Assembly (NCBI GenBank): GCA_016714365.1
Contig: JADJNH010000005.1
Location: forward strand, 512,501-576,500
DNA from: Candidatus Vicinibacter affinis
GTDB taxonomy: Bacteria; Bacteroidota; Bacteroidia; Chitinophagales; Saprospiraceae
DNA length: 64,000 nt
Direction: 5' to 3'
The first letter of the stretch is position 1; each line of letters begins with the position of its first letter. Of this stretch, positions 43,946 to 51,740 are shown in pieces. The notes beneath the pieces are model-generated. The model saw only the letters and a program-made list of their open reading frames with translations. It made no database searches and was not told where the DNA came from. A program made the translations under genes and the position numbers.

Positions 43946-45688
43946 ATGTACAGATCGCATCATTGTGGAGAATTGAGAATGGCTCATGTAGGGCAGGAAG
44001 TGATACTTGCCGGATGGGTTCAAATAGCCAGAAATCTTGGCGGGTTGACATTCATTGATCTTAGAGATCGATATGGTATAACGCAGTTAGCGTTTAATAT
44101 GGAAACTGATGCAGATTTATGCACCCTGGCCCGTAAATCAGGCAGGGAATTTGTTTTGCAAGCAAAGGGTGTTGTCCGTGAACGGAGCAGTAAAAATCCT
44201 AATCGACCTACAGGAGAGGTAGAATTGGAAGTCAGGGAATTAAAGATTCTGAATACCTCATTAGTTCCACCATTCACCATTGAAGATGAAAGCGATGGAG
44301 GTGAGGAGCTGAGATTGAAATATCGTTATCTCGACATTCGAAGAAATCCCGTAAAGGAAAAATTAATTTTTAGACATAAGATCGCATTGGAGACCAGGAA
44401 GTACCTCAGCGAACTTGGATTCCTTGAAATTGAAACTCCCTATCTCATCAAGTCAACACCTGAGGGGGCCCGGGATTTTATAGTGCCGAGTCGTATGAAT
44501 CCAGGACAATGGTATGCTTTACCTCAGTCTCCGCAAACCTTTAAGCAAATTCTCATGGTGGCCGGTATGGATAAATACTTTCAGATTGTCCGGTGTTTTA
44601 GAGATGAAGACCTAAGGGCCGATCGTCAACCCGAATTTACCCAGATTGATTGTGAAATGGCCTTTGTGGAACAAGAAGATATCCTGCAAACTTTTGAAGG
44701 ATTGATGCGGTCGTTGTTCAAATCTGTTTTGGATTTGGAACTTCCGGTATTCCCAAGAATTAGTTATCAAGAGGCCATGGAATCATATGGCTCGGACAAA
44801 CCGGATCTTAGATTTGACCTTAAATTTGTAAGTTTGGAATTACTGCGAGGAGCAGGTTTTCAGGTTATAGATGGTGCTCCATTCATCAAGGGGTTTATAG
44901 TAAAAGGACTGGAAAGCAAATTCACCAATAAAGAAATAAATGATCTCACCGAATGGGTGAAGCGACCACAAATAGGTGCAAAGGGACTCATGTATGTGAA
45001 GTACTCCCCTGAAGGGACTAAATCTTCAATCAGTAAATTTTATACGGAAGAACAATTGCAAAAATTGGCTGCTGAGATAGGCGCTGAAACCCATGATGCA
45101 GTTTTTATCCTCACCGGTGAAAAAGATAAAGTGTTAAAACAGCTTGGAGACCTGAGACTTGAAATCGCCAGGAGGATGGAATTAATTCAGCCTGGAGTAT
45201 TCAGACCTTTGTGGGTATTGGATTTTCCATTGCTGGAATGGGATGATGAAGCGCAAAGATTTTTTGCCATGCACCACCCGTTTACCAGTCCCTTACCGGA
45301 GGATATGGAGCTGATGCATTCAACCAACAAAGAAGATTTAAAACGAGTTCGCGCCGCAGCATATGACATGGTTATCAATGGTGCAGAATTAGGGGGGGGG
45401 TCCATCAGAATTCACAACCGGGAATTGCAGGCCCGTAATTTTGAAATCCTTGGATTCAGCAAGGAAGAAGCAGAACATCAGTTTGGTTTCTTGATGGGCG
45501 CATTTGAGCATGGGGCACCACCTCATGGAGGAATTGCATTTGGATTGGACAGGGTCTGTACTATTATGCAAGGCAGTACCTCCATCAGAGATTACATAGC
45601 ATTTCCAAAAAATAATCAAGGTCGGGACATGATGATCGATGCACCTTCAACGATTGATCCAAAACAGTTGAAGGAATTGTCATTTTAG
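43946..45688 (+). CDS. aspS: Aspartyl-tRNA synthetase
   Basis: A 580-aa class IIb synthetase. The N-terminal OB-fold (residues 1-105; VILAGWVQIARNLGGLTFID) binds the anticodon. The catalytic core has motif 2 FRDEDLRADRQPEFTQID and motif 3 GIAFGLDRVCTIM, with the bacterial GAD insertion between. The start at 43946 is preferred because upstream codons fall inside the promoter. The last 160 codons (from P421) are repeated at 51081-51564 after a four-gene insertion. The complete copy keeps the conserved Arg in IRIHNRELQ, so it looks fully functional. Confidence 0.95.
   Translation: MYRSHHCGELRMAHVGQEVILAGWVQIARNLGGLTFIDLRDRYGITQLAFNMETDADLCTLARKSGREFVLQAKGVVRERSSKNPNRPTGEVELEVRELKILNTSLVPPFTIEDESDGGEELRLKYRYLDIRRNPVKEKLIFRHKIALETRKYLSELGFLEIETPYLIKSTPEGARDFIVPSRMNPGQWYALPQSPQTFKQILMVAGMDKYFQIVRCFRDEDLRADRQPEFTQIDCEMAFVEQEDILQTFEGLMRSLFKSVLDLELPVFPRISYQEAMESYGSDKPDLRFDLKFVSLELLRGAGFQVIDGAPFIKGFIVKGLESKFTNKEINDLTEWVKRPQIGAKGLMYVKYSPEGTKSSISKFYTEEQLQKLAAEIGAETHDAVFILTGEKDKVLKQLGDLRLEIARRMELIQPGVFRPLWVLDFPLLEWDDEAQRFFAMHHPFTSPLPEDMELMHSTNKEDLKRVRAAAYDMVINGAELGGGSIRIHNRELQARNFEILGFSKEEAEHQFGFLMGAFEHGAPPHGGIAFGLDRVCTIMQGSTSIRDYIAFPKNNQGRDMMIDAPSTIDPKQLKELSF
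45205..45688 (+). repeat. 484-bp direct repeat, left copy (aspS 3' end)
   Basis: This segment and 51081-51564 have the same length with no gaps and about 93% identity (33 differences counted by eye, roughly 23 silent). Together they bracket the insertion. Homology begins at ACCTTTGTGGGTATTGG and ends at the stop codon. Confidence 0.9.
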
Positions 45689-45713
45689 TATCCAACATGT
45701 TATCCTAAATCTA

Positions 45714-45736
45714 TAGTTTTGTAAATTCTTTACAAA
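45714..45736 (+). promoter_or_regulatory. -7 element overlapped by a perfect palindrome (candidate operator)
   Basis: TAGTTTTG (45714-45721) matches TAnnTTTG. TTTGTAAA (45718-45725), TTC, TTTACAAA (45729-45736) is a perfect 8-bp inverted repeat that overlaps the -7 element and covers the expected start point, 16 bases before the ATG of the 885-aa gene. A repressor bound here would block transcription. No -33 TTTG lies at the usual distance. Confidence 0.5.
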
Positions 45737-45752
45737 TCAAGTAGATTAGGTT

Positions 45753-48410
45753 ATGGATATAAAGGTTTGGGATCATGCAGTACATATTGCTTTTACTACT
45801 TATCCACCTAGAATTGATCCAAATGATTATATAACTAATATTTCTAAACTGTACTCAGAACAGAAAGATCAATTTAAAGAATTAACTGGAATTGAATATG
45901 ATGAAAAGTATTTATATAAGCCATTGGCATATCATCTATTTGGTGCCTTCGATGTTGCTTTGATTTCTCTTATAGATACCTATAAATTTGCTCAAAAAGT
46001 TTTTGAGCCACCTTATAAAGATAACACAATTACAAATGAACCAATAAATTATCAAATTCAAGTTGGTACTGCCAATGAGAAATTCAATAGTGAATCATTA
46101 ATTACCAAGTTCACAAACTTACTTAAAGATAATAGATTAGAGGTAATGAAATATCCATATATTATGATTTCGAATTTGAAATTGAACAATGGATTGTTGA
46201 TTGGAAATGGGGCTGATTTTATAGAAGTTATTCAAGAAAGGTTGCAAAAATTGGTAAATGGTAAGAAATATATAATTTTAAACACATACAATTGGTGTGA
46301 AATTACACTCATTGTCTTTTCCGATCAGTTTAATATACTTGGAGAAATAATTCAAGATGTTCGAGAATATACATTGAATGATTGTGAAAATAAAGATGAA
46401 TTAGCAGAAAAATCACTTTATAATAAAGTTGGAATTGAAAAGGAAAAAATTTTAAATTCACATTGTTTTGTAGATACGCATTCCCATTTTGGAGTATTTA
46501 AAGAATTCTTTGATGAAAATAATAAATTTGAAACTGAATTATACACAGATATTGAATGGCATATTAAACCAGGTCATTATAAAAATTTTATTGAATACAT
46601 AAAGAAAATTGATAATTTCAATACCCCCTATTTTTTCAAATCAGGTAAAATTGATTATGTTACAATTGAAAAAGAACCTAAAAGTCTTAATTCAAATCAT
46701 AAAATTTATACTTTATTAAGAGATAATTATTCTGAAATATTTGATCATGTTAGGAAACTTAAAACAACAGTAAAATTTGAAGCTAAACAAAACGGTGATC
46801 TAAGTACTTCCAATGGGGTAAATAATTTTTCTAATTATTTGAAAAAATATCTAATTAAAAACATCGATGAAATTGATTCAAACATTAAATCACTAGGGTT
46901 ATCAAGACAGATTAGAATGAAATTGATTAAAGTATTTCATAATTATAATACTAATATTCTTGATCCAATTATGTATTCATATATTATTGATTTCAAAGCA
47001 TTCCTTGAAGAATTGAGAACTCAAATTGATTTGGATGCTGATAATTTGAAATCCTTTATAAAATCTGAAGACTGTGAACTAATTCCAGTCGCTGAAATTG
47101 AGAAAAAATATATTTATTTTATTGAAGCATTTGAGGATGCTTTTATTGATAGAGTGTTGAATAATTACAATTTTGAGAATTTGCATGATTTCAATGTTGA
47201 TTTTAATGCTTCATCAACTCAAGTAATTAGCATTTATGATACATTAATAAAAATGTTAGGACGAGGATTGCCGCATAATTTAAAAAAGGGTTATCTATTA
47301 ACAAGAATAAATGAAGTTAATACTGAATCAAACAGAATTTCTGTGAATTATAATATTCATCACTTAATAGATCCATCATTAATGATGGCTACTATTTATA
47401 AAGAAATTATAAATAAAGTTTATTTTTACACTGTGGAGGAAAAATTATTTTTAAATGGTTCATATGAAAATCAATTTGATTTAATTCAATTTTGGAACTC
47501 AAAGTCTTCCTCTTGGGGATCAAAATATAAATTTTTATTTTTAGAGAATTTTGACCCGCATTATTTTTTTGCTGATGCGTATGTATATTTAGTCAATTTT
47601 AATGGGGATACATCATTATTTTGGTATTGGCATTGGGTTTATCATTTGCAGAATTCTACTCAATACAATACTTTAGGAAATTTTAATAAACACAAATTTT
47701 CCGAATGTTTGATTAGGGGTTTAGTAATAATACATTTGTTTGATAAAGAGTATTTAGAGAAATTGTCATGCCCAGTACCAGAACTGATTAATGAGTGGGA
47801 TTATTTTTTTATACGCATAAGTAGGTATGCTGGTGAGGTGGTATCTGATGGTAATTTTAATATTAGTGTACAAGATTTCTTGGATAGAGTGACATCGGAG
47901 TATAATGTATTAAAATGTTTTGAAAGTGAGGTACAAAATATTTTGTTAAGCCCTTCTGATAAATTTCGATTTATTAAAAAAATTGCTTTTCAAAATAGAT
48001 TATTATTAAGAAACTTTGAGATGGAAGAACTTGTAAGAAATTGGAATATTTATGAAAGTCAGATACCTTTGGATTCGGAAATGAATTTGAATAAAATATT
48101 TGATGTAGTTATGCTTGATTGTCTTTATTATTTTCGGAAATTTAACAGTGGATGCAGCTCCGATCCATATAAAATCCATTTATTGAGGAGACATTATGAG
48201 AAAGGCAATCCAATTCCAGAATTTATACAGGTTCAAGCAAGTATGATTGGAAATGGAATTAAAGGTTACAAGAATACATTTATAGATCCTAATGGAGATT
48301 TTTTTGTGCCTGATAAAGACCTGTTCAAGGAGAAAATGAAAAAAAATCAGGTAATGTTTTATAAATTATGGGATATTGCTCTTAAATACAAAATTTACTT
48401 ATTTGATTAA
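45753..48410 (+). CDS. Large protein of unknown function, cassette gene 1
   Basis: An 885-aa protein with no signal peptide and no clear membrane segment. I recognise no Walker A or B, nuclease, protease, kinase or HTH motif. The N-terminal 230 residues look alpha/beta (FGAFDVALISLIDTYKFA at 63-80; KKYIILNTYNWCEITLIVFS near 180). A helical middle (350-500) is rich in Lys, Asp and Asn, and the C-terminal 380 residues are helical with many aromatics (LFWYWHWVYHLQNSTQY near 625). It has visibly more AT than aspS (28% GC in one 60-base sample against 50% in aspS). It starts 64 bases after aspS and ends 10 bases before the phosphoesterase gene, so the two form an operon. A sensor or effector role is inference. 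Confidence 0.75.
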   Translation: MDIKVWDHAVHIAFTTYPPRIDPNDYITNISKLYSEQKDQFKELTGIEYDEKYLYKPLAYHLFGAFDVALISLIDTYKFAQKVFEPPYKDNTITNEPINYQIQVGTANEKFNSESLITKFTNLLKDNRLEVMKYPYIMISNLKLNNGLLIGNGADFIEVIQERLQKLVNGKKYIILNTYNWCEITLIVFSDQFNILGEIIQDVREYTLNDCENKDELAEKSLYNKVGIEKEKILNSHCFVDTHSHFGVFKEFFDENNKFETELYTDIEWHIKPGHYKNFIEYIKKIDNFNTPYFFKSGKIDYVTIEKEPKSLNSNHKIYTLLRDNYSEIFDHVRKLKTTVKFEAKQNGDLSTSNGVNNFSNYLKKYLIKNIDEIDSNIKSLGLSRQIRMKLIKVFHNYNTNILDPIMYSYIIDFKAFLEELRTQIDLDADNLKSFIKSEDCELIPVAEIEKKYIYFIEAFEDAFIDRVLNNYNFENLHDFNVDFNASSTQVISIYDTLIKMLGRGLPHNLKKGYLLTRINEVNTESNRISVNYNIHHLIDPSLMMATIYKEIINKVYFYTVEEKLFLNGSYENQFDLIQFWNSKSSSWGSKYKFLFLENFDPHYFFADAYVYLVNFNGDTSLFWYWHWVYHLQNSTQYNTLGNFNKHKFSECLIRGLVIIHLFDKEYLEKLSCPVPELINEWDYFFIRISRYAGEVVSDGNFNISVQDFLDRVTSEYNVLKCFESEVQNILLSPSDKFRFIKKIAFQNRLLLRNFEMEELVRNWNIYESQIPLDSEMNLNKIFDVVMLDCLYYFRKFNSGCSSDPYKIHLLRRHYEKGNPIPEFIQVQASMIGNGIKGYKNTFIDPNGDFFVPDKDLFKEKMKKNQVMFYKLWDIALKYKIYLFD

Positions 48411-48420
48411 AATATAGTTT

Positions 48421-49755
48421 ATGCAACTTAAGAAAGATGTATATATTTTGTTTCTATCTGATATTCATTTTCGTGTTGAGTATAGTCAGAGTTTTCCCTT
48501 CGTAGAAGATAGAGATAATAAAAAATCTGGATTTGACTATTTATGGGATAATTTTATTTTTGAAATTGAAAGTAAGTGGAAAGATAGGATAACGCATGTA
48601 TTAATTAATGGAGATTTAGTTTTTAACGCTAAAAATTTCGATTTTAATGAAATTTCTAAGAAGTTTAAAATGCTATTCAGTAAGTTAAAAAATGTACCAA
48701 TTATTTTCACCCCAGGCAATCATGATGTTGAATGGGAGAGGTTATTGAGTACTTTTATTAATAATACTGAAGGATTAATAATAGATAAGGAACAAATACT
48801 TATAGCAATTAAGAAATATTTGGAATTCGATTACAAAGATAAAAGTAGACTTAATGTGGTTTCTAACTATAAGGCTTTTCTAAATCTTTTTAGTGAATTT
48901 AATGTTGTTGGAATAGATAAATCTGGGTTAGATAGTTGGAATTGTGCAACTTACTTTTTTGATTCAAACTTTAATGTATGTTTTAATATCCTTAATAGTT
49001 CACTTAATAGTCATGGGGATGGAATTAAAGATATCTTGCGTTACCTTAAGAGAATATATGGATCTCGTTTAGGTGAGCCTGGACTCTCGGAATTGTTGAT
49101 AGATTTGGTAACCATATTTAAGGAGCAAGGCAATCAAGTTTACACTCAAGATGTGAATTACATTGATCAAATTCATCGCATTAAAGAGGAAAGACCGCTT
49201 GTTATTTCATGCGCTCATCATCCAATTGAGTGGTTACAATATGATCAAATTTATGAAAGTAATGAGGATTTTCCCTTGAAACAGATTAAAAATTATTCGC
49301 ATGTTCATTTTACATCGCATGAGCATATTGATCCTAGTGATTATTTTAACTATTCTAAGGAAGGTGTTTTATTTTTAAAATCAGGAAAATTTTCAGATTC
49401 CGAACTAACTTGTAATGGATCACAAAATGTTGCTGATCTGAATTCTAAAATTTTTAATTCAAACTGGTTTTCAATTATCAAAATAGTAGCCACATCGGGT
49501 TCAAATCATTTGTCACATATGAATTTTAAATTTAAATTTAATTCTTTCAATAATTCTTCATGGGAGCCAATTAACGAAACAAAACAGCATGTCTTATATG
49601 AAAGGGGTACTAACTTTATAGATTTGTTAAACAATGTTATCCAGACAACTAATCAAAAAGATCTATTAGAATGTTTGAAAAAAGTTGAGAGCGATTACCT
49701 CAATATCAAGAGAGATCTATTGAATCAAATTGATTCCACCCTATTGATGGATTAA
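48421..49755 (+). CDS. Calcineurin-like metallophosphoesterase, cassette gene 2
   Basis: A 444-aa cytoplasmic protein with the complete metallophosphoesterase signature: D14-x-H16 (FLSDIHF), G64-D65 (INGDLVF), G99-N-H-D102 (TPGNHDVEW), the metal-binding His pair in SCAHHPIEWL (263-272) and SHEH (299-302) in place of the usual GHxH. A long insert (about 105-255) separates motifs III and IV, and about 120 C-terminal residues follow the catalytic domain. Relatives include SbcD/Mre11 nucleases and cyclic-nucleotide phosphodiesterases; the substrate is unknown. Its position 10 bases after the 885-aa gene suggests a joint function, perhaps as the nucleolytic or nucleotide-hydrolysing partner. Confidence 0.85.
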   Translation: MQLKKDVYILFLSDIHFRVEYSQSFPFVEDRDNKKSGFDYLWDNFIFEIESKWKDRITHVLINGDLVFNAKNFDFNEISKKFKMLFSKLKNVPIIFTPGNHDVEWERLLSTFINNTEGLIIDKEQILIAIKKYLEFDYKDKSRLNVVSNYKAFLNLFSEFNVVGIDKSGLDSWNCATYFFDSNFNVCFNILNSSLNSHGDGIKDILRYLKRIYGSRLGEPGLSELLIDLVTIFKEQGNQVYTQDVNYIDQIHRIKEERPLVISCAHHPIEWLQYDQIYESNEDFPLKQIKNYSHVHFTSHEHIDPSDYFNYSKEGVLFLKSGKFSDSELTCNGSQNVADLNSKIFNSNWFSIIKIVATSGSNHLSHMNFKFKFNSFNNSSWEPINETKQHVLYERGTNFIDLLNNVIQTTNQKDLLECLKKVESDYLNIKRDLLNQIDSTLLMD

Positions 49756-49761
49756 TTGAAT

Positions 49762-50313
49762 ATGAAAGTTGAATTATTACCATTCGATCAATTATCCAGT
49801 AGCTCGATTGAAAAGCTAGGACAAATTTTAAAGTTTGACAGTTCTTATTTGCCTAAATATGTTAAATCTCGACTCAGTCTAGATGGGAGTTCATTATTCA
49901 TATTTGATGGAAATGATTCTTTATCTAGGTATAAGTTATTGGTTAGGTCTATAATTAAGTCTTCAGATTGTAGTAAACTTGAATTGGTTACTATTTTTAA
50001 AGTAAATGTGGACAATGATGTATATGAGTTATTTTTAACTTCCCCGGCTTATGAACTGATTTTTAATGAATTGTTAATGAGAATATCTATTAATGAAAAA
50101 TTATTTCTAAAGTTCAAAATGAACTTTTTTGATTCTTTATGGCAATTAAAGGAGCCGTATTTGTCTAAAATTTTACCCCTATTACGCCTCAATTGTATTC
50201 CCGCTTTACCTAGAAATTTTGATAATTTTCAAAGTAGATTGGCAGATATAGGTATTATAAATAAAATTATTTTGAAATTCAGAAATGATGAATATATGCT
50301 TATAAATAATTGA
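49762..50313 (+). CDS. Small protein of unknown function, cassette gene 3
   Basis: A 183-aa protein from the ATG at 49762 (a TTG two codons upstream is possible), six bases after the phosphoesterase stop, so surely in the same operon. It is hydrophobic-rich but has no clear transmembrane segment. An N-terminal helix is followed by short strands (SLFIFDGNDSLSRYKLLVRS) and a helical C-terminal half (SPAYELIFNELLMRISINEK). I recognise no family. An adaptor, inhibitor or immunity-like partner of gene 1 or 2 is possible but unsupported. Confidence 0.65.
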   Translation: MKVELLPFDQLSSSSIEKLGQILKFDSSYLPKYVKSRLSLDGSSLFIFDGNDSLSRYKLLVRSIIKSSDCSKLELVTIFKVNVDNDVYELFLTSPAYELIFNELLMRISINEKLFLKFKMNFFDSLWQLKEPYLSKILPLLRLNCIPALPRNFDNFQSRLADIGIINKIILKFRNDEYMLINN

Positions 50314-50370
50314 TAATCAATAGATAATAAGGAGAAATACTATATTTTTTATTTATCAGATTAAATAATG

Positions 50371-50398
50371 TTATAATATTTATTACTTAATATTATAA
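50371..50398. repeat. AT-only perfect inverted repeat between cassette genes 3 and 4
   Basis: TTATAATATT (50371-50380), 8-base spacer, AATATTATAA (50389-50398). Perfect 10-bp arms made only of A and T. It could be a weak terminator for the first three genes or a binding site ahead of gene 4. Confidence 0.4.
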
Positions 50399-50471
50399 TA
50401 ATTGTATTAAAATTACGTACTTCACAATATAATATGGTTGGGAAAACATGTTATAATTCATTAATTATCTG

Positions 50472-50479
50472 TACCTTTG
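50472..50479 (+). promoter_or_regulatory. -7 element for cassette gene 4
   Basis: TACCTTTG, followed by CGG, matches TAnnTTTG. It lies 21 bases before the ATG at 50501, which makes the in-frame TTG at 50477 an unlikely start and gives gene 4 its own promoter. Confidence 0.5.
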
Positions 50480-50500
50480 CGGTCCGGAAATTTTAAGCTT

Positions 50501-50935
50501 ATGAATGGTTTTGTTTATTTAAATCGACAAGAGCAGTCCTCATTGATAATGGACTATGCCGAGGTGTTGGCAGATGGTGACACAACAGACGATTTATTCA
50601 GTACATCTGATAAGCAGTCAACATTGAAAAGGGTTTTGCTTCAGTTAGCAAAAAAGCGTGAGGATCCTGAGATACTTTATAAGTCCTTAGCTTTTGATAA
50701 TAATCAATTTGTTAAAGAGGATTTGAGAGTTAAATTTGATGATGTGTTGAAGAAACGAATAGGCGGAAGCATAGTCGACAATCAAAAATATTCTGAAGCT
50801 TTTGAAATGATTATGAATTATCTATCTGAAAATTCAAACATAGCTAAAAAATTAACTGAATTTAAGAGTAAGAGTACTCCACTCGAATATTTTAGGTATG
50901 AAGGTTATTGTAATAACAATCCTCCTAAAAGGTAG
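50501..50935 (+). CDS. Small helical protein of unknown function, cassette gene 4
   Basis: A 144-aa acidic helical protein (YAEVLADGDTTDDLFSTSDK, then KRVLLQLAKKREDPEILYKS). No HTH, membrane or catalytic motif is clear. It is separated from gene 3 by 187 bp that contain an AT hairpin and a -7 element, so it is controlled separately from genes 1-3. In conflict systems such a separately expressed small gene is often a regulator or antidote; here this is only a hypothesis. It ends 145 bases before the displaced aspS fragment. Confidence 0.65.
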   Translation: MNGFVYLNRQEQSSLIMDYAEVLADGDTTDDLFSTSDKQSTLKRVLLQLAKKREDPEILYKSLAFDNNQFVKEDLRVKFDDVLKKRIGGSIVDNQKYSEAFEMIMNYLSENSNIAKKLTEFKSKSTPLEYFRYEGYCNNNPPKR

Positions 50936-51000
50936 TTTTAGATTGTTGATCGTTTAATCATTATTGGTTTAATACGTTTTCTTAATTAACCCTTTGAAGC

Positions 51001-51044
51001 TAGAATTTTGTAATTCTAATCAAGACAAGTTTACAAAGTTTGTA
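51001..51044. repeat. Two short palindromes near the right edge of the insertion
   Basis: TAGAATT, TTGT, AATTCTA (51001-51018) is a perfect 7-bp inverted repeat. TACAAA, G, TTTGTA (51032-51044) follows and uses the same half-site words (TTTGTA / TACAAA) as the candidate operator at 45718-45736. The order TTTTGTAA, ATTCT, AATCAAG is shared between the two junction regions. Confidence 0.4.
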
Positions 51045-51080
51045 TCAGCATAGCTCTCAATGACTTTCATGAGTAATTAA

Positions 51081-51564
51081 ACCTTTGTGGGTATTGGATT
51101 TTCCGTTGTTGGAGTGGGACGATGACGCTCAAAGATTTTTTGCCATGCACCACCCCTTTACCAGTCCCTTACCGGAGGATATGGAGTTGATGCATTCAAC
51201 CAATCAAGAAGATTTAAAAGGAGTTCGTGCCGCAGCATATGACATGGTTATCAATGGAGCAGAACTGGGGGGAGGATCCATCAGAATTCACAACCTTGAA
51301 TTGCAGGCACGTAATTTTGAAATCCTTGGATTCAGCAAGGAAGAAGCAGAACATCAGTTTGGTTTCCTCATGGGTGCATTTGAACATGGGGCACCACCCC
51401 ATGGAGGAATTGCATTTGGATTGGACAGGGTCTGTACTATTATGCAGGGCAGTACCTCCATTAGAGATTACATAGCATTTCCAAAAAATAATCAAGGTCG
51501 GGACATGATGATCGATGCACCTTCAACGATTGATCCAAAACAGTTGAAGGAGTTGGGTATATAG
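51081..51564 (+). pseudogene. Displaced aspS 3' end (right direct repeat)
   Basis: A 160-codon in-frame fragment of aspartyl-tRNA synthetase, from PLWVLDFPLLEW to the stop, with motif 3 (GIAFGLDRV) but no anticodon domain or motifs 1 and 2. It differs from the complete gene in six residues, including Leu in place of the conserved Arg in IRIHNxELQ. Most nucleotide differences are silent. It has no start region and cannot act as a synthetase. A near-palindrome (TTTGCTA, AG, TAGCAAA at 51566-51581) follows and may belong to the original aspS downstream region. Confidence 0.9.
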
Positions 51565-51740
51565 TTTTGCTAAGTAGCAAACTAAACAGAACTTATCATT
51601 TCACAGGTTTTATCGAAATCAATTCTTTCAAAGAATTGACGAACAAATTGGGGATGCTGTTCAAAATACGATAGGAAGTTATCTAAGATGCATCAAGAAT
51701 CCATAACTTACCAACGTTAATGTAGACTCATAATAAAGAG

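Noticed and set aside
51085..51564. A separate 159-aa gene
   Set aside because: It is the displaced 3' end of aspS without start region or core motifs.
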